From Fluoribacter gormanii (lineage in GTDB: Bacteria > Pseudomonadota > Gammaproteobacteria > Legionellales > Legionellaceae): a DNA stretch of 64,000 nt. The DNA lies in the NCBI RefSeq assembly GCF_900156395.1, contig NZ_FTNL01000012.1:1-64000 (forward strand), read 5' to 3'. The position numbers and the translations under genes are program-made. Below, one piece after another: positions 16,129-28,802 of this stretch; within the stretch, counting starts at the first letter, position 1, and each line of letters starts with the position of its first letter. The notes under the pieces are model-generated. The model was not told where the DNA came from. It worked only from the letters and a program-made list of their open reading frames with translations, and searched no databases.

Positions 16129-18375
16129 TTAGAGTACTTGTTCAGGTGCTTTAATCGCTTCCAAATCAAGTTTTAAATGACTAATTTCGCTTTTAAAGAA
16201 TGTAAAACTTGTTGCTGATCGAATCGGAATAAATCCTCTTTTATGATGAATTGCTTTAAGAAATTTTCCGATATCACTTTCTTTACCTTTTTCTTGGCTC
16301 AATTGATCATTTATTTCTTCATCAGACAATCCCGCTAATTTATTTTTGTCTTCAATGGATAGCTGTTGGAACGATGTTTCAATTGCCTCAATTTTCTTAT
16401 GTGGATCAGAGGAGAAGAAACCAGCTCGCTCTAAAATTCCCTTATTTATTTTTTCTATAAATTCATTAATCTTTTCCAATCGCCTGATTTCAGTAGCTAT
16501 CTCTGATAATCCTTTCTGATCGTTACAGTTAATTATTTTTTGTTTTATCTTACTTGTATCTGCTTTATTTAAGCGCAATCCGCCAAGGGCGATAAATAGT
16601 TCCGGTTTTATATTATTGGCTGGTAATTCGACTTGCTGATTTGAACTATTTGCTACGAGTATTGGTTGTTGTGCTTTCAGCAATAATTCTTTGAGTTGAA
16701 CATTCTCTTTCCGCAAAGTTTCTAGCTGTACTTGAAGATGAATCACATCAGGTGGAACCTCACTTGCAGGTTCCGGGAGCTGTTTCTCATTTTCTACTCG
16801 CTTAAGTAATGACTCATATTCTCGTTGTAATGCATCCAACTGATATTGAAGCGGGTTTATTTCGGGTATAACTTCTTTACTTGATGATTTTGAAGTTTGT
16901 TTCTCTAGTTCAAGTTGTTGTTGCAGTAATTCATTTTCTTGTTGTAAGAGTTCTAGCTGTTTTTTAAGTTCATGAATAGCTTTTTCGTGATTTTGTGCAG
17001 AAATCAAGCTTCTTTTTAATTCTTCGTTGTCCCTTTGAACAATCTGTAACTCTTGCTTCAAATGTTCTAAGGAAGCACTGTGTTGTTGAAGAGTGATACT
17101 TGCTAGCTCAATTTCTTTTTTTTGTTGCTCAATGGTTTCTTTAGATTTGGACTCGACTTTTTCTAGTCGCGCAAGCTCTAAACCTTGTTCTACCAGCTTG
17201 TGGCTCGCTTTATCAGCATCAAGCTTAAGCTGCTCATATTCTTGTTGTAGGGTTTGTAGGTGACTATTAGACTCCTCTAGAGTAGTCGTTCTTTGGGATA
17301 AGAGTTCATTTGTCTTTTGTAACTCTTCCCTGGAAGCAGATAGTTCTTTTTTTATTTTATCTAAAGCGGCTTGCCATTGTGTGCCATAAACTTTAATAAG
17401 TTGAGTAAGGGGCATGGCTTGTAATGCTGCGGCATTCTCAGGATCTTTCTCCATGAGACTTTTTCTAAATTCACTAATATAGTGGTTAATTTTCTCTTGA
17501 TTACCTTCTGGAAAACCAAGAGCTTCAAAAGTTTCACTAAAGACTTCTTGATGTTTTCTGGCTTCTGCAGCAAATTCTTTTTGTGCTTCATGACGTGCAT
17601 TAGCTATTCCAAAGCATTGTTGGCATTGATTTATCGCAGGTTTTATATCTTTAAGAAATTTTTGTGCTTCTTCTGCTTTACCCTTTTTTAAAAGGATAAT
17701 ATCTTGTAAGCTTTGCTCAATGGCTTTACGCATGGAAGTCCATTGCAAATCGATCCCAGAAGTCTGAGCCTGCTTACCTAATTTTTTTGCTGCAGCTATG
17801 GCGGCTTTCTCCTCTTCAGGTAAGATGCTAAAAGGAGTTCGCATGAAATCAACTAAGCTAAGGATTGAATCAAGGAGGTTATTTACTTTTTCTGCATACT
17901 TGGCTTTGAACATTTCCTTTTGTTGTTGAGGAGGTATGTCTTTAAATATTAGAAGTTTTAATATCGTTTTATGTTTTTGGGAGGGAGACCCATCGAGACT
18001 GTCAAAAAATTGTTTTGGTGTAAAGTTTTCGGGAATTAATGGTCTAACAAAAGTATGCACTGCCTCAATTTGTTCGTCACTTAATTCAACAATTGGCTTG
18101 TCATTAAGTGTAATTCCTAAACGTAAATACGCGCCTAACAATGCGGATGCATCAATTGCTGCTTTGCCTGGTTGAGGGATATGAAGTCGCTGGTCTCCTA
18201 GCAGGCTTATAAAATTAGCAATGTTTTGCATTACCTTTTTATATTCCGCGTTATCTTTACCTTTATTAGTCGCTTCTTTTAAAAATGAAAAAAGGTTGAA
18301 AAGAAGTTTACCCATTAAATCAGGATCACCATGGGTCCACTGCGATAATTCATTTGATTTTAAACTGGTTGGCAT
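16129..18375 (-). CDS. Large coiled-coil protein, candidate Dot/Icm effector
   Basis: No enzyme family is recognised in this 748-residue protein. Residues 1 to about 330 are helical and globular in character. From about 335 to 590 there is a long, nearly continuous heptad-rich coiled coil with repeated LEQLKQELQ-, LLQQENELLQQQLELEKQ- and LQRELESLLKRV-like units, rich in Gln, Glu and Lys. A C-terminal region of about 150 residues follows (LFIALGGLRLNKADTSKIKQ onward). There is no signal peptide or membrane span, so it is cytoplasmic or translocated. It stands alone, divergent from mreB across an AT-rich gap. Large coiled-coil orphans of this form are common among Legionella effectors. That role is inference. 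Confidence 0.85.
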   Translation of the reverse strand: MPTSLKSNELSQWTHGDPDLMGKLLFNLFSFLKEATNKGKDNAEYKKVMQNIANFISLLGDQRLHIPQPGKAAIDASALLGAYLRLGITLNDKPIVELSDEQIEAVHTFVRPLIPENFTPKQFFDSLDGSPSQKHKTILKLLIFKDIPPQQQKEMFKAKYAEKVNNLLDSILSLVDFMRTPFSILPEEEKAAIAAAKKLGKQAQTSGIDLQWTSMRKAIEQSLQDIILLKKGKAEEAQKFLKDIKPAINQCQQCFGIANARHEAQKEFAAEARKHQEVFSETFEALGFPEGNQEKINHYISEFRKSLMEKDPENAAALQAMPLTQLIKVYGTQWQAALDKIKKELSASREELQKTNELLSQRTTTLEESNSHLQTLQQEYEQLKLDADKASHKLVEQGLELARLEKVESKSKETIEQQKKEIELASITLQQHSASLEHLKQELQIVQRDNEELKRSLISAQNHEKAIHELKKQLELLQQENELLQQQLELEKQTSKSSSKEVIPEINPLQYQLDALQREYESLLKRVENEKQLPEPASEVPPDVIHLQVQLETLRKENVQLKELLLKAQQPILVANSSNQQVELPANNIKPELFIALGGLRLNKADTSKIKQKIINCNDQKGLSEIATEIRRLEKINEFIEKINKGILERAGFFSSDPHKKIEAIETSFQQLSIEDKNKLAGLSDEEINDQLSQEKGKESDIGKFLKAIHHKRGFIPIRSATSFTFFKSEISHLKLDLEAIKAPEQVL

Positions 18376-20652
<2,277 letters not shown>

Positions 20653-20653
<1 letters not shown>

Positions 20654-21132
20654 TGAGAAATCTTCGCATACGCTTATTTGCAGGATTTATTGTGGCTCTC
20701 CTTTTGTCTATATTGCCTATGCCTGAATTAATCTCTGCTTTTAGACCTCCCTGGGTTTTATTACTCGTTCTTTATATAGAATATTTTTTGCCAGGTAATT
20801 TTAGACTCACTACATTACTGTTTGTGGGATTGTTACTGGATGTCTTATTGGCAACCGTAATTGGAGAACATTCATTTGCCTTGCTTTTGGTGACCTGGAT
20901 TGCTTCGAGTAAATCAAGACGATTTCAATTTTTTTCCATGATGCAGCAAATCTTTCTAATTGGATTTTTTTGTTTTTTATACCAATCGATTATATCTTTA
21001 ATTACTGCTCTACTCGGCTTCAACTATAGCTTATTCATGCCTGTAGCTAGCGCTTTGGTAGGCATGTTTATCTGGCCATGGATTCGCCTGCTTGGCGAAG
21101 ATACTTTGTTAAAACGTTTGGTTTATCGTTAA
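20653..21132 (+). CDS. mreD: Rod-shape-determining protein MreD
   Basis: Polytopic inner-membrane partner of MreC in the elongasome. The 159 residues have about five hydrophobic spans. MRNLRIRLFAGFIVALLLSI and FRPPWVLLLVLYIEYFLP, with the conserved RPPW, are typical, as is GLLLDVLLATVIGEHSFALL. The ATG at 20653 follows GGAG with 9 bases and shares its A with the mreC stop codon. Confidence 0.95.
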
Positions 21133-21133
21133 G

Positions 21134-21164
21134 CCGACATACCTCTTGGCACTTGGGATGTCGG
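21134..21164. terminator. Hairpin between mreD and rluE-like gene
   Basis: CCGACAT (21134-21140) and ATGTCGG (21158-21164), 7 pairs with a 17-base loop, sit in the 39-base gap between convergent genes. It could act in both directions. No strong T run follows. Confidence 0.45.
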
Positions 21165-21171
21165 TTAGGCT

Positions 21172-21720
21172 TTATTGGGATTGATGATTTATTATTCTGT
21201 ATTCACCAGGTTGTAAATTCTCTAGTTTCCAGTCACCAATTTGATGACGAACTAATCTTAACGTAGGGAACCCAATTGCTGCAGTCATTTTGCGAACCTG
21301 ATGATTTTTTCCTTCTTTTAAAATAATTTCCAGCCAACTGGTAGGAATGTTTCTTCGGAAACGAATAGGGGGAATACGTGGCCATAATTGAGGCTCATCA
21401 ATCAGTCTGACTTGAGCAGGTAAAAAGCGAATATCTTTAAGAATCAAACCCTTTTTAAGAGGAACTAAATCTATTTCATTAGGTATGCCTTCCACTTGAA
21501 CCCAATAATACTTTCTTTTATTGAATTTGGGATGAGTTAACTGATGTTGCAAGGCCCCATGATTTGTCAATAATAATAGACCTTCGCTGTTTTTATCTAA
21601 CCTTCCTGCTGCGTAAAAATCAGGTTTATTAATAAAAGCCGATAAAGTGTGTTCCGGAACATCACCAGAGAATTGGCTAACGACACCATAAGGTTTATTG
21701 AACAATATAATTTCTGGCAT
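21172..21720 (-). CDS. rluE: 23S rRNA pseudouridine synthase, RluE-type (RsuA family)
   Basis: Isomerises a uridine in large-subunit rRNA to pseudouridine. In E. coli RluE modifies U2457. The 182 residues lack the N-terminal S4 domain of RsuA/RluB, as RluE does. ILFNKPYGVVSQFSGD (5-20), the catalytic AAGRLDKNSEGLLLLTN with the active-site Asp, KYYWVQVEG and KEGKNHQVRKMTAAIGFPTLRLVR give a clear family match. The target position is by analogy. Confidence 0.9.
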   Translation of the reverse strand: MPEIILFNKPYGVVSQFSGDVPEHTLSAFINKPDFYAAGRLDKNSEGLLLLTNHGALQHQLTHPKFNKRKYYWVQVEGIPNEIDLVPLKKGLILKDIRFLPAQVRLIDEPQLWPRIPPIRFRRNIPTSWLEIILKEGKNHQVRKMTAAIGFPTLRLVRHQIGDWKLENLQPGEYRIINHQSQ

Positions 21721-21865
21721 GAAGTATGATATAAAAAAGAGTTCTAAGTGTGCTTATAGTAGGAGCTTTCGACATGATGAGCAATTCCAAAATTCAATTC
21801 ATTGTTTTTGTAGGTTAATTCTTATACAATAACTCAAAAATTATACTTTATGGTGATAATTGTTT

Positions 21866-22564
21866 ATGAAATACACAATATTAGTTTCTCTCTTTTTTTG
21901 TCAATTTACGTATGCGATGAATCATGTTGTAATGGTTGGTGATGAAAAAGTTGAAATTAAGCACATTGTGGGTAGAGGTAAGACTTTTGTTCACTTGCAT
22001 CATAATGAGCAAACTGCTTTAAAAGCGGCTCAGGCTGTGATCCAGAAGGAGGGTGGAAGTCTTATTGCTTTAGTGCACTCCGGTGGTCGCAATATTGTCT
22101 TTCATCTGAATAACCAACGTTATGAGTTTGATCCAAACCGAATTTTTACTGATAATGGGATCAAAAGAACGCTCTCGCAGTTTGGTCAATATAATCCTCA
22201 GGCTCATCAGGAAGTACATAAGCTGGCAAGTAAAATCAAGCAGTTACTGCCAAAAGGTAAAATAGTTGCTGTTCATAATAATTCAACTTATTCACTTAAA
22301 GATTATTTGCCAGGAAACACTCTGGAAAATGATGCACAGGCGATACACATGATTCCTGAAAAATATTTCCGGAATTTTTATTTAGTTACTAAAATTAATG
22401 ATTTTCTTCGTTTGAAAAGTAAAGGTTACAATGGAATCTTGCAAAAACCTTCTGCAACAGATGATGGATCGTTGTCTATTTACCTGGCCAAAAATGATTA
22501 TATCAACGTTGAAGCCGGATATGATCAGCTTGTTGAGCAGATCAAAATGTTGCAACATGCATAG
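21866..22564 (+). CDS. Secreted M14-like (zinc carboxypeptidase fold) protein
   Basis: The start is ATG 21866, giving 232 residues with a signal peptide ending near residue 18 (FTYAMN). By eye, several M14 carboxypeptidase/desuccinylase landmarks occur in order: a candidate zinc site HHNE (H45, E48), GGRNIVF (R75), FDPNRIF (89-95, like the DLNRNF signature), a second His segment VHNNS (H137), and a late Glu in NVEAGY (E216) that would be the catalytic base. It is shorter than typical M14 enzymes. A secreted peptidase, amidase or desuccinylase acting on wall peptides or host material is plausible but unproven. Confidence 0.6.
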   Translation: MKYTILVSLFFCQFTYAMNHVVMVGDEKVEIKHIVGRGKTFVHLHHNEQTALKAAQAVIQKEGGSLIALVHSGGRNIVFHLNNQRYEFDPNRIFTDNGIKRTLSQFGQYNPQAHQEVHKLASKIKQLLPKGKIVAVHNNSTYSLKDYLPGNTLENDAQAIHMIPEKYFRNFYLVTKINDFLRLKSKGYNGILQKPSATDDGSLSIYLAKNDYINVEAGYDQLVEQIKMLQHA

Positions 22565-22662
22565 TAAACATTCAAGCATGGATAATTAAATAAAAATGGT
22601 ACTTGGGATTCCAAGTTATCACATGCTATCATTGCTTTTTCTCTAATTTTACGGAGTTGTCA

Positions 22663-23919
22663 ATGACATACGATAAAATCAAAGTGCCTTCACATGGTGA
22701 GGCTATTACAGTTGCTGCTGATCTGTCACTTCGTGTACCTAATAACCCCATAATTCCTTTTATTGAAGGAGATGGAATTGGTGTTGATGTAACCCCTCCA
22801 ATGATTCAAGTTGTTGATGCTGCTGTTGCAAAAGCATACGGCGATAAGAGAAAAATTGCCTGGATGGAAGTTTATGCCGGCGAAAAGGCAACTAAAGTTT
22901 ATGGTGCTGATCAATGGTTACCAAAAGAAACCTTAGATGCGATGAAAAAATATGTTGTTTCGATTAAAGGCCCACTGACAACTCCAGTTGGAGGCGGAAT
23001 TCGTTCGCTCAACGTCGCTATTCGTCAAGAAATGGATCTTTATACTTGTTTGCGTCCAATTCGATATTTTACCGGCGTTCCAAGTCCACTAAAAGAACCT
23101 GAAAAAACCGATATGGTTATTTTTAGAGAAAACTCTGAAGATATCTATGCTGGAATCGAATGGAAGGCTGATTCTCCAGAAGCTAAAAAAGTAATTGAAT
23201 TCTTAATAAAGGATATGGGTGTTAAAAAAATCCGTTTTCCTGAAAATTGTGGCATAGGCATCAAACCTGTTTCTAAAGAGGGAACTATGCGTTTGGTAAG
23301 AGCTGCAATCCAATATGCAATTGATAATGACCGCCATACAGTAACTTTGGTCCATAAAGGCAACATCATGAAGTTTACCGAAGGTGCGTTTAAAGATTGG
23401 GGCTATCAAGTTGCACGTGATGTTTTTGGCGCTAAAGAATATGAAGGTGGTCCTTGGATGGAATTCAAGAATCCCAAAACAGGCAAGCAAATCATCATCA
23501 ACGATGTTATTGCTGATGCATTCTTGCAACAAATCCTTTTAAGACCGGAAGACTACAGCGTAATTGCTACACTTAACTTAAACGGTGACTATATTTCGGA
23601 CGCATTAGCTGCCCAGGTAGGCGGTATTGGTATTGCTCCAGGTGCTAATATAAGTGATGACGTTGCTGTATTTGAAGCAACGCATGGAACAGCACCAAAA
23701 TATGCAGGTAAGAATAAAGTAAACCCAGGGTCAATTATTCTATCAGCTGAAATGATGCTACGTCACATGGGATGGAATGAAGCTGCTGATTTAATTATCA
23801 AAGGTATGCAAGGTGCCATCGCAGCTAAAACAGTCACCTATGATTTTGAACGCGGTATGACCGGTGCAACTTTGGTGAGTAGCTCGGGCTTTGGAGATGA
23901 AATAATTAAACATATGTAA
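22663..23919 (+). CDS. icd: NADP-dependent isocitrate dehydrogenase
   Basis: Oxidative decarboxylation of isocitrate to 2-oxoglutarate in the TCA cycle. The start is ATG 22663, 7 bases after GGAG. The upstream frame to 22603 is rejected. The 418 residues match the E. coli-type homodimeric enzyme: [15 protein letters not shown], the substrate loop [12 protein letters not shown] with the regulatory Ser, [46 protein letters not shown] and [14 protein letters not shown] are all present. Confidence 0.97.
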   Translation: MTYDKIKVPSHGEAITVAADLSLRVPNNPIIPFIEGDGIGVDVTPPMIQVVDAAVAKAYGDKRKIAWMEVYAGEKATKVYGADQWLPKETLDAMKKYVVSIKGPLTTPVGGGIRSLNVAIRQEMDLYTCLRPIRYFTGVPSPLKEPEKTDMVIFRENSEDIYAGIEWKADSPEAKKVIEFLIKDMGVKKIRFPENCGIGIKPVSKEGTMRLVRAAIQYAIDNDRHTVTLVHKGNIMKFTEGAFKDWGYQVARDVFGAKEYEGGPWMEFKNPKTGKQIIINDVIADAFLQQILLRPEDYSVIATLNLNGDYISDALAAQVGGIGIAPGANISDDVAVFEATHGTAPKYAGKNKVNPGSIILSAEMMLRHMGWNEAADLIIKGMQGAIAAKTVTYDFERGMTGATLVSSSGFGDEIIKHM

Positions 23920-23925
23920 ATCCTA

Positions 23926-24011
23926 TGGGTAAATGTAGCCTCAGTGAAATGCAAGACAATTTAGGAATATTTCCAATTTTGTTTTTTCATCAAAGGCTAC
24001 GTCTTTACCCA
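23926..24011. repeat. Intergenic element with imperfect terminal inverted repeats
   Basis: TGGGTAAATGTAGCCT (23926-23941) and AGGCTACGTCTTTACCCA (23994-24011) are inverted copies apart from a 2-base indel and one change. They enclose 52 bases between icd and clpS. The left arm carries the GTAGCCT core of the dispersed repeat seen elsewhere in the window. Confidence 0.5.
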
Positions 24012-24154
24012 TTTCAATTTACACCTTAAATGAATGTAATCTAATCAATATGTTTTTGATTATTTCAAAGACTAATTTTTTCATTAAAAATAGATGATTT
24101 TACTGGCCAAAAGTGCGTAGGGAGTCTATAAAAATAATATAGAGGTTGTATGTT

Positions 24155-24478
24155 ATGAGCGGGCAAAATCTAGAGGAAATTGTAAGGCATAAAGTTGCTG
24201 AACCGGAGTTAAGTCCGGAAATCAGGCTGCCTAGAAAGTACAAAGTAGTGTTGCTCAATGATGATTATACACCTATGGATTTTGTAGTTGAGGTACTGAA
24301 GCATTTTTTTCACCTAACTGAAGAAACTGCAATTCAGGTGATGTTACAGGTTCATATCCAAGGAAAAGGCGTGTGTGGGGTATTTACACGAGATATAGCA
24401 GAAACAAAAGTAGCACTGGTAAATGAATACGCCAGAATGAATCAGCACCCATTGCTATCCAGCATGGAACCCGAGTAA
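24155..24478 (+). CDS. clpS: ATP-dependent Clp protease adaptor ClpS
   Basis: N-recognin that delivers N-degron substrates to ClpAP. The start is ATG 24155, 9 bases after AGAGG, giving 107 residues. A flexible N-terminal tail precedes [21 protein letters not shown], whose Asn-Asp-Asp forms the N-end binding site, and [19 protein letters not shown], with the His contact. It lies 30 bases before clpA, the usual clpS-clpA pair. Confidence 0.96.
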   Translation: MSGQNLEEIVRHKVAEPELSPEIRLPRKYKVVLLNDDYTPMDFVVEVLKHFFHLTEETAIQVMLQVHIQGKGVCGVFTRDIAETKVALVNEYARMNQHPLLSSMEPE

Positions 24479-24508
24479 TTTGCTGTGGGCTGAAGAGGAG
24501 CAACGACA

Positions 24509-26773
24509 ATGTTAAATAAAGAACTTGAATTCACCTTGAATTTAGCCTTCAAGGAAGCAAAAGAGAAGCGCCATGAATTTATGACCGTTGAGCATTTGTT
24601 GTTGTCATTGCTTGATAACCCGGCGGCAGGAAGTGTATTGCAAGCTTGTGATGCAAATATTGAAGCATTACGCCGCGATTTAATTGAATTCATTGATGAG
24701 ACAACTCCCAGAATTCCTGAAGATGAATTGGATAGGGAAACTCAACCTACACTTGGTTTTCAACGCGTGTTGCAACGCGCAGTATTTCATGTTCAATCTG
24801 CAGGAAAAACCGAAGTAACAGGAGCTAACGTTTTAGCAGCAATCTTTAGCGAACAAGAAAGTCAAGCGGTTTATTTCTTACGCCGTGAAAACATTACGCG
24901 ACTTGATGTAATTAATTACATATCTCATGGTGTATCTAAATACCAAAACAATGATATGCATGAAAATATGAATTCTATGGAAGATGACATGAACTCATCA
25001 GAGGGCAATGAATCACCTCTGGAAAGTTACTGTACGAATCTCAACCGACGTGCGAAACAAGGAAAGATTGATCCTTTGATTGGACGTCATGAAGAAATAC
25101 AACGCACTATTCAAGTATTATGCCGACGCAGAAAAAACAATCCATTGCTTGTTGGCGAAGCCGGGGTAGGTAAAACTGCAATTGCCGAAGGCTTGGCTCG
25201 ACGCATTGTAGATGGTGAAATACCCGACGCAATCCGAGATTGTGTTGTCTATTCCCTTGACTTAGGTGCTTTGCTTGCTGGAACCAAATATCGTGGTGAT
25301 TTTGAAAAACGTTTAAAAGCAGTGTTAAAACAATTAGGCCAACAAGATGGCGCCGTACTGTTCATTGATGAAATTCATACAATTATCGGTGCTGGAGCTG
25401 CATCAGGTGGCGTTATGGATGCATCTAATCTAATTAAGCCCCTGTTGGCAAACGGTGAGCTAAAATGTATTGGTTCTACAACGTATCAGGAATACCGAGG
25501 TATCTTTGAAAAGGATAGAGCTTTAGCAAGACGTTTCCAAAAAATTGATATTCCTGAACCAACAGTAGATGAAACTTTTGAAATATTAAAAGGATTAAAA
25601 GGACGTTTAGAAGAGCATCATGGTGTGAAATTCACTATTCCTGCACTAAAAGCAGCTGCTGAATTATCTGCAAAATACATCAATGACCGCTTTTTACCTG
25701 ATAAAGCAATCGATGTAGTTGATGAAGCAGGCGCCTATCAGAATTTATTAACGGCGAGTAAACGCAAGAAAATCATTAGCGTGACCGAAATTGAGAGTGT
25801 TGTTGCGAAAATAGCGCGCATACCGATTAAGAAAGTATCTGCTCGAGATAAAGATACGTTACGTAATTTGGAACGCGATTTGAAACTCTTAGTCTATGGA
25901 CAAGATCAAGCGATCACAGCGTTAGCTTCTGCAATTAAATTAGGCCGTTCAGGACTTAGAGATCCCCAGAAACCTGTAGGTTGTTTCCTATTTGCTGGAC
26001 CAACGGGTGTTGGAAAAACAGAAGTAACCAGACAATTGGCTAATGTTCTAGGAATTGAACTATTACGCTTTGATATGTCTGAATACATGGAAAAGCATAC
26101 TGTTTCACGTTTAATTGGGGCACCTCCTGGATATGTTGGTTATGATCAGGGTGGTTTGTTAACTGAAGCAGTCACCAAAAATCCTCATGCAGTGTTGTTA
26201 CTTGATGAAATAGAAAAAGCGCATCCAGATGTATTTAATCTGCTGTTGCAAATTATGGACCATGGTACATTAACCGATACTAATGGCCGTCAAGCAGATT
26301 TTAGACATATTATTCTGGTGATGACCTCTAATGCAGGGGCAGGAGAGATGGTACGAAACTCCATTGGTTTTTCACAACAAGATAACAGCAATGATGGGCT
26401 TGAGGTGATTAAAAAACAATTTAGTCCTGAATTTAGAAACAGACTCGATGCGATTATTAATTTTGCTCCATTGGATGCTGTGACAATTGGTTTGGTTGTT
26501 GATAAGTTCATTATGGAGTTGGATGAGCAATTAAGTCATAAAGGTGTTACCTTTAACGTCGATAAAATGGCTCGTGAGTGGCTTATTGAGCATGGTTATG
26601 ACAAAGTGATGGGTGCTCGCCCAATGGCTCGATTGATTCAAGAGAATGTAAAAAAACCACTGGCTGATGAGCTTTTATTTGGTAAATTAATGCACGGTGG
26701 CCACGTCACCTTGAAAGTTAAAGATGGTAAGCTACATTTTGACAGTCATGATCATAGAGAGGGTGTTTTTTAA
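24509..26773 (+). CDS. clpA: ATP-dependent Clp protease ATP-binding subunit ClpA
   Basis: Hexameric AAA+ unfoldase that feeds ClpP. The 754 residues comprise an N-terminal Clp_N repeat domain that binds ClpS (1 to about 140), an acidic linker (about 150-175), a first AAA+ module with Walker [10 protein letters not shown] at about 214 and Walker [10 protein letters not shown], and a second AAA+ module with Walker [10 protein letters not shown] at about 496, [11 protein letters not shown] and a C-terminal small domain. SIGFSQQD is in the position of the ClpP-docking IGF/L loop. It is followed directly by a glycosyltransferase gene with no gap. Confidence 0.97.
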   Translation: MLNKELEFTLNLAFKEAKEKRHEFMTVEHLLLSLLDNPAAGSVLQACDANIEALRRDLIEFIDETTPRIPEDELDRETQPTLGFQRVLQRAVFHVQSAGKTEVTGANVLAAIFSEQESQAVYFLRRENITRLDVINYISHGVSKYQNNDMHENMNSMEDDMNSSEGNESPLESYCTNLNRRAKQGKIDPLIGRHEEIQRTIQVLCRRRKNNPLLVGEAGVGKTAIAEGLARRIVDGEIPDAIRDCVVYSLDLGALLAGTKYRGDFEKRLKAVLKQLGQQDGAVLFIDEIHTIIGAGAASGGVMDASNLIKPLLANGELKCIGSTTYQEYRGIFEKDRALARRFQKIDIPEPTVDETFEILKGLKGRLEEHHGVKFTIPALKAAAELSAKYINDRFLPDKAIDVVDEAGAYQNLLTASKRKKIISVTEIESVVAKIARIPIKKVSARDKDTLRNLERDLKLLVYGQDQAITALASAIKLGRSGLRDPQKPVGCFLFAGPTGVGKTEVTRQLANVLGIELLRFDMSEYMEKHTVSRLIGAPPGYVGYDQGGLLTEAVTKNPHAVLLLDEIEKAHPDVFNLLLQIMDHGTLTDTNGRQADFRHIILVMTSNAGAGEMVRNSIGFSQQDNSNDGLEVIKKQFSPEFRNRLDAIINFAPLDAVTIGLVVDKFIMELDEQLSHKGVTFNVDKMAREWLIEHGYDKVMGARPMARLIQENVKKPLADELLFGKLMHGGHVTLKVKDGKLHFDSHDHREGVF

Positions 26774-27553
26774 ATGTCATTGACTGTAATTATAATAACT
26801 AAAAATGAAGAAAGAAATATTAGAAGATGCCTTGAATCCATACGATTTGCTGATGAAGTGGTCGTACTGGATTCAGGAAGTACCGATAAAACAGTAGCGA
26901 TTGCCAAAGAATACACTGAGCACGTTTTCTCTACAGACTGGCCGGGTTATGGTGCTCAAAAACAAAGAGCATTATCAAAAGCGACCGGAGATTGGGTATT
27001 AAATCTTGATGCTGATGAGTCAGTCAGTGAGGAATTGCAGCAAGAAATCATTTCGGCGATGTCGTCGAATTCAGCCGATGCATTTAGAATTGCAATCCAA
27101 ATGTTTTTTTATAATCAACCGCTAAAATATTCTTCTAGCCCTAAGCGTCACGTTCGTCTTTTTAAACGTGCAAACGCCTATTTTAGTAATGACATTGTGC
27201 ATGAAAAAATAGTACTTCCAGAGGGTACACGAATTGGTAAAATCAAAAACGTGATTATGCACCACTCATTTAAAGATGTAAGTCATGTCTTGTATAAGAT
27301 GAATAAATATTCATCTTATAGCGCAAAAACATACATCTTAAATAAGAGGAGATCCAGTTTTATTAAAACTATGGCAAGTACTTCATGGATGTTTTTCAGA
27401 TGTTATTTCTTGCAACGTGGTTTTTTGGATGGCAGAATAGGTTTTTTATTTGCAGTGTTTAATGCGCAAGGTACTTTTTATCGCGGTGTTAAACAATTGT
27501 ATCAAGACAGCAATATCGATCAATTGCCCAAAAGCACAGAGGAATTAATTTGA
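26774..27553 (+). CDS. Family 2 glycosyltransferase, LPS-core type (WaaE/KdtX-like)
   Basis: GT-A fold enzyme (259 residues) transferring a sugar from a nucleotide donor, probably to lipopolysaccharide core. SLTVIIITKNEERNIRRCLE opens the fold, VVVLDSGSTDKT is the nucleotide loop, and NLDADES supplies the metal-binding DxD-like motif. SPKRHVRLFKR and VHEKIV are typical of the WaaE/KdtX branch. The ATG begins immediately after the clpA stop. It overlaps by 4 bases with an O-antigen ligase gene, which supports an LPS role. The exact sugar is unknown. Confidence 0.88.
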   Translation: MSLTVIIITKNEERNIRRCLESIRFADEVVVLDSGSTDKTVAIAKEYTEHVFSTDWPGYGAQKQRALSKATGDWVLNLDADESVSEELQQEIISAMSSNSADAFRIAIQMFFYNQPLKYSSSPKRHVRLFKRANAYFSNDIVHEKIVLPEGTRIGKIKNVIMHHSFKDVSHVLYKMNKYSSYSAKTYILNKRRSSFIKTMASTSWMFFRCYFLQRGFLDGRIGFLFAVFNAQGTFYRGVKQLYQDSNIDQLPKSTEELI

Positions 27554-28770
27554 GACTGAGCTTATTAGAAGGAACAAATAATTTACTAATACCCACGCTT
27601 CTTGTTTTATTAGCTTTTTTTATTCCTATAAGTGTGAGTATTAAGTCAGTTTTAGTAGTGATTAGCTTAGTAGCTCTGGTGCTTGTTCCTTATTACCGAC
27701 AATACTTGTATTATTCTTTTAATACATTATGGGCTCGGTCCGCCATAGGTTTATTTCTTTTTGTCATTATCGCCTGTTTTTGGTCAGAAGCACCGTTCTC
27801 ATTGCAATACAATGTTGTTGATAAATATTCTAAATTAATTTTCCTGCCAGTGCTTGCTGTAGGCTTTATTAAGCCAAAAACAAGAATCTGGGTTCTAAAT
27901 AGCTATATATTAACCATGCTATTGACTTGTGTTCTTTCAGTGCTGAAGGACGAACAGTTATTAATGTTTCATTCCATAGATCCTGCTGATGTATTTTACA
28001 ATCACATTATTACTGGGTTTATGGTGGCCTTGGGCGTGTATTTTGCCGCAATTTTAGTATTACGACCGAATATAAATAAAGGATTACGAGTTTTCTATTT
28101 AATTATGGTTGTGTTGGGAACATATCAGACATTTTTTCTTAATCCTGGCAGAACAGGCTACATTATCTATGGTGTTTTAATGTCTTTATTGATTGTGCAA
28201 AAACTGCCTCTTAAAAAAGCTTTGATCGGAATTGTAGTATTTTTAGGAGCAATGAGTTTAGCCTATACCCTGAGTCCTGTGATGCAAAATGGAGTCCGTA
28301 TAATGATGGATGATATTAAGCTCCTGCAACAGCATCAAGCAGATACTTCTTTGGGATTTAGAATTCAGTTTCATCAATATGCTCAATCTTTATTTGAAAA
28401 ACATCCACTGATAGGAGTCGGCACAGGAGGTTTTCAATATAGCTTTGCCAAAGAGCAACCTATTCCCGCCTGGGGGAAGAAACTTAATGAACCCCATGGT
28501 CAATATTGGCTGACGCTTGCAGAACTCGGCTCAATTGGGATGGTTCTTTTTCTTTTTTTTATAGGCACGTTATTTGTTACTGCTTTCAAGCTTAAAGAAA
28601 TGAAACCAATTCTTTTGGGCTTATTGGTTTCTTTTTGTGTGTTATCTTTCTCAGATACTATATTTTGTTATTCAACAATAGGTTACTTGTTAATTCTTTT
28701 CAGCGCCTTATGTTTTGGGGAACTAATTGAACAACATCAAGAGACAATAGTCCAAAAAGCTGAGTTGTAA
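27550..28770 (+). CDS. O-antigen ligase family membrane protein
   Basis: Polytopic inner-membrane protein (406 residues, TTG start overlapping the previous stop) of the WaaL/Wzy_C family. It has about ten to eleven hydrophobic spans. The large periplasmic loop carries HPLIGVGTGGFQYSF and EPHGQYWLTLAELG, the latter with the His typical of ligases. NPGRTGYIIYGVLMS holds the conserved Arg. Members join undecaprenyl-linked O-antigen to lipid A-core, or polymerise polysaccharide. Its place after a WaaE-like transferase favours the ligase role, but Wzy polymerase cannot be excluded. Confidence 0.85.
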   Translation: MRLSLLEGTNNLLIPTLLVLLAFFIPISVSIKSVLVVISLVALVLVPYYRQYLYYSFNTLWARSAIGLFLFVIIACFWSEAPFSLQYNVVDKYSKLIFLPVLAVGFIKPKTRIWVLNSYILTMLLTCVLSVLKDEQLLMFHSIDPADVFYNHIITGFMVALGVYFAAILVLRPNINKGLRVFYLIMVVLGTYQTFFLNPGRTGYIIYGVLMSLLIVQKLPLKKALIGIVVFLGAMSLAYTLSPVMQNGVRIMMDDIKLLQQHQADTSLGFRIQFHQYAQSLFEKHPLIGVGTGGFQYSFAKEQPIPAWGKKLNEPHGQYWLTLAELGSIGMVLFLFFIGTLFVTAFKLKEMKPILLGLLVSFCVLSFSDTIFCYSTIGYLLILFSALCFGELIEQHQETIVQKAEL

Positions 28771-28802
28771 ATAAGCATCAGATCAGAAAGAGCGGGTATG
28801 TT

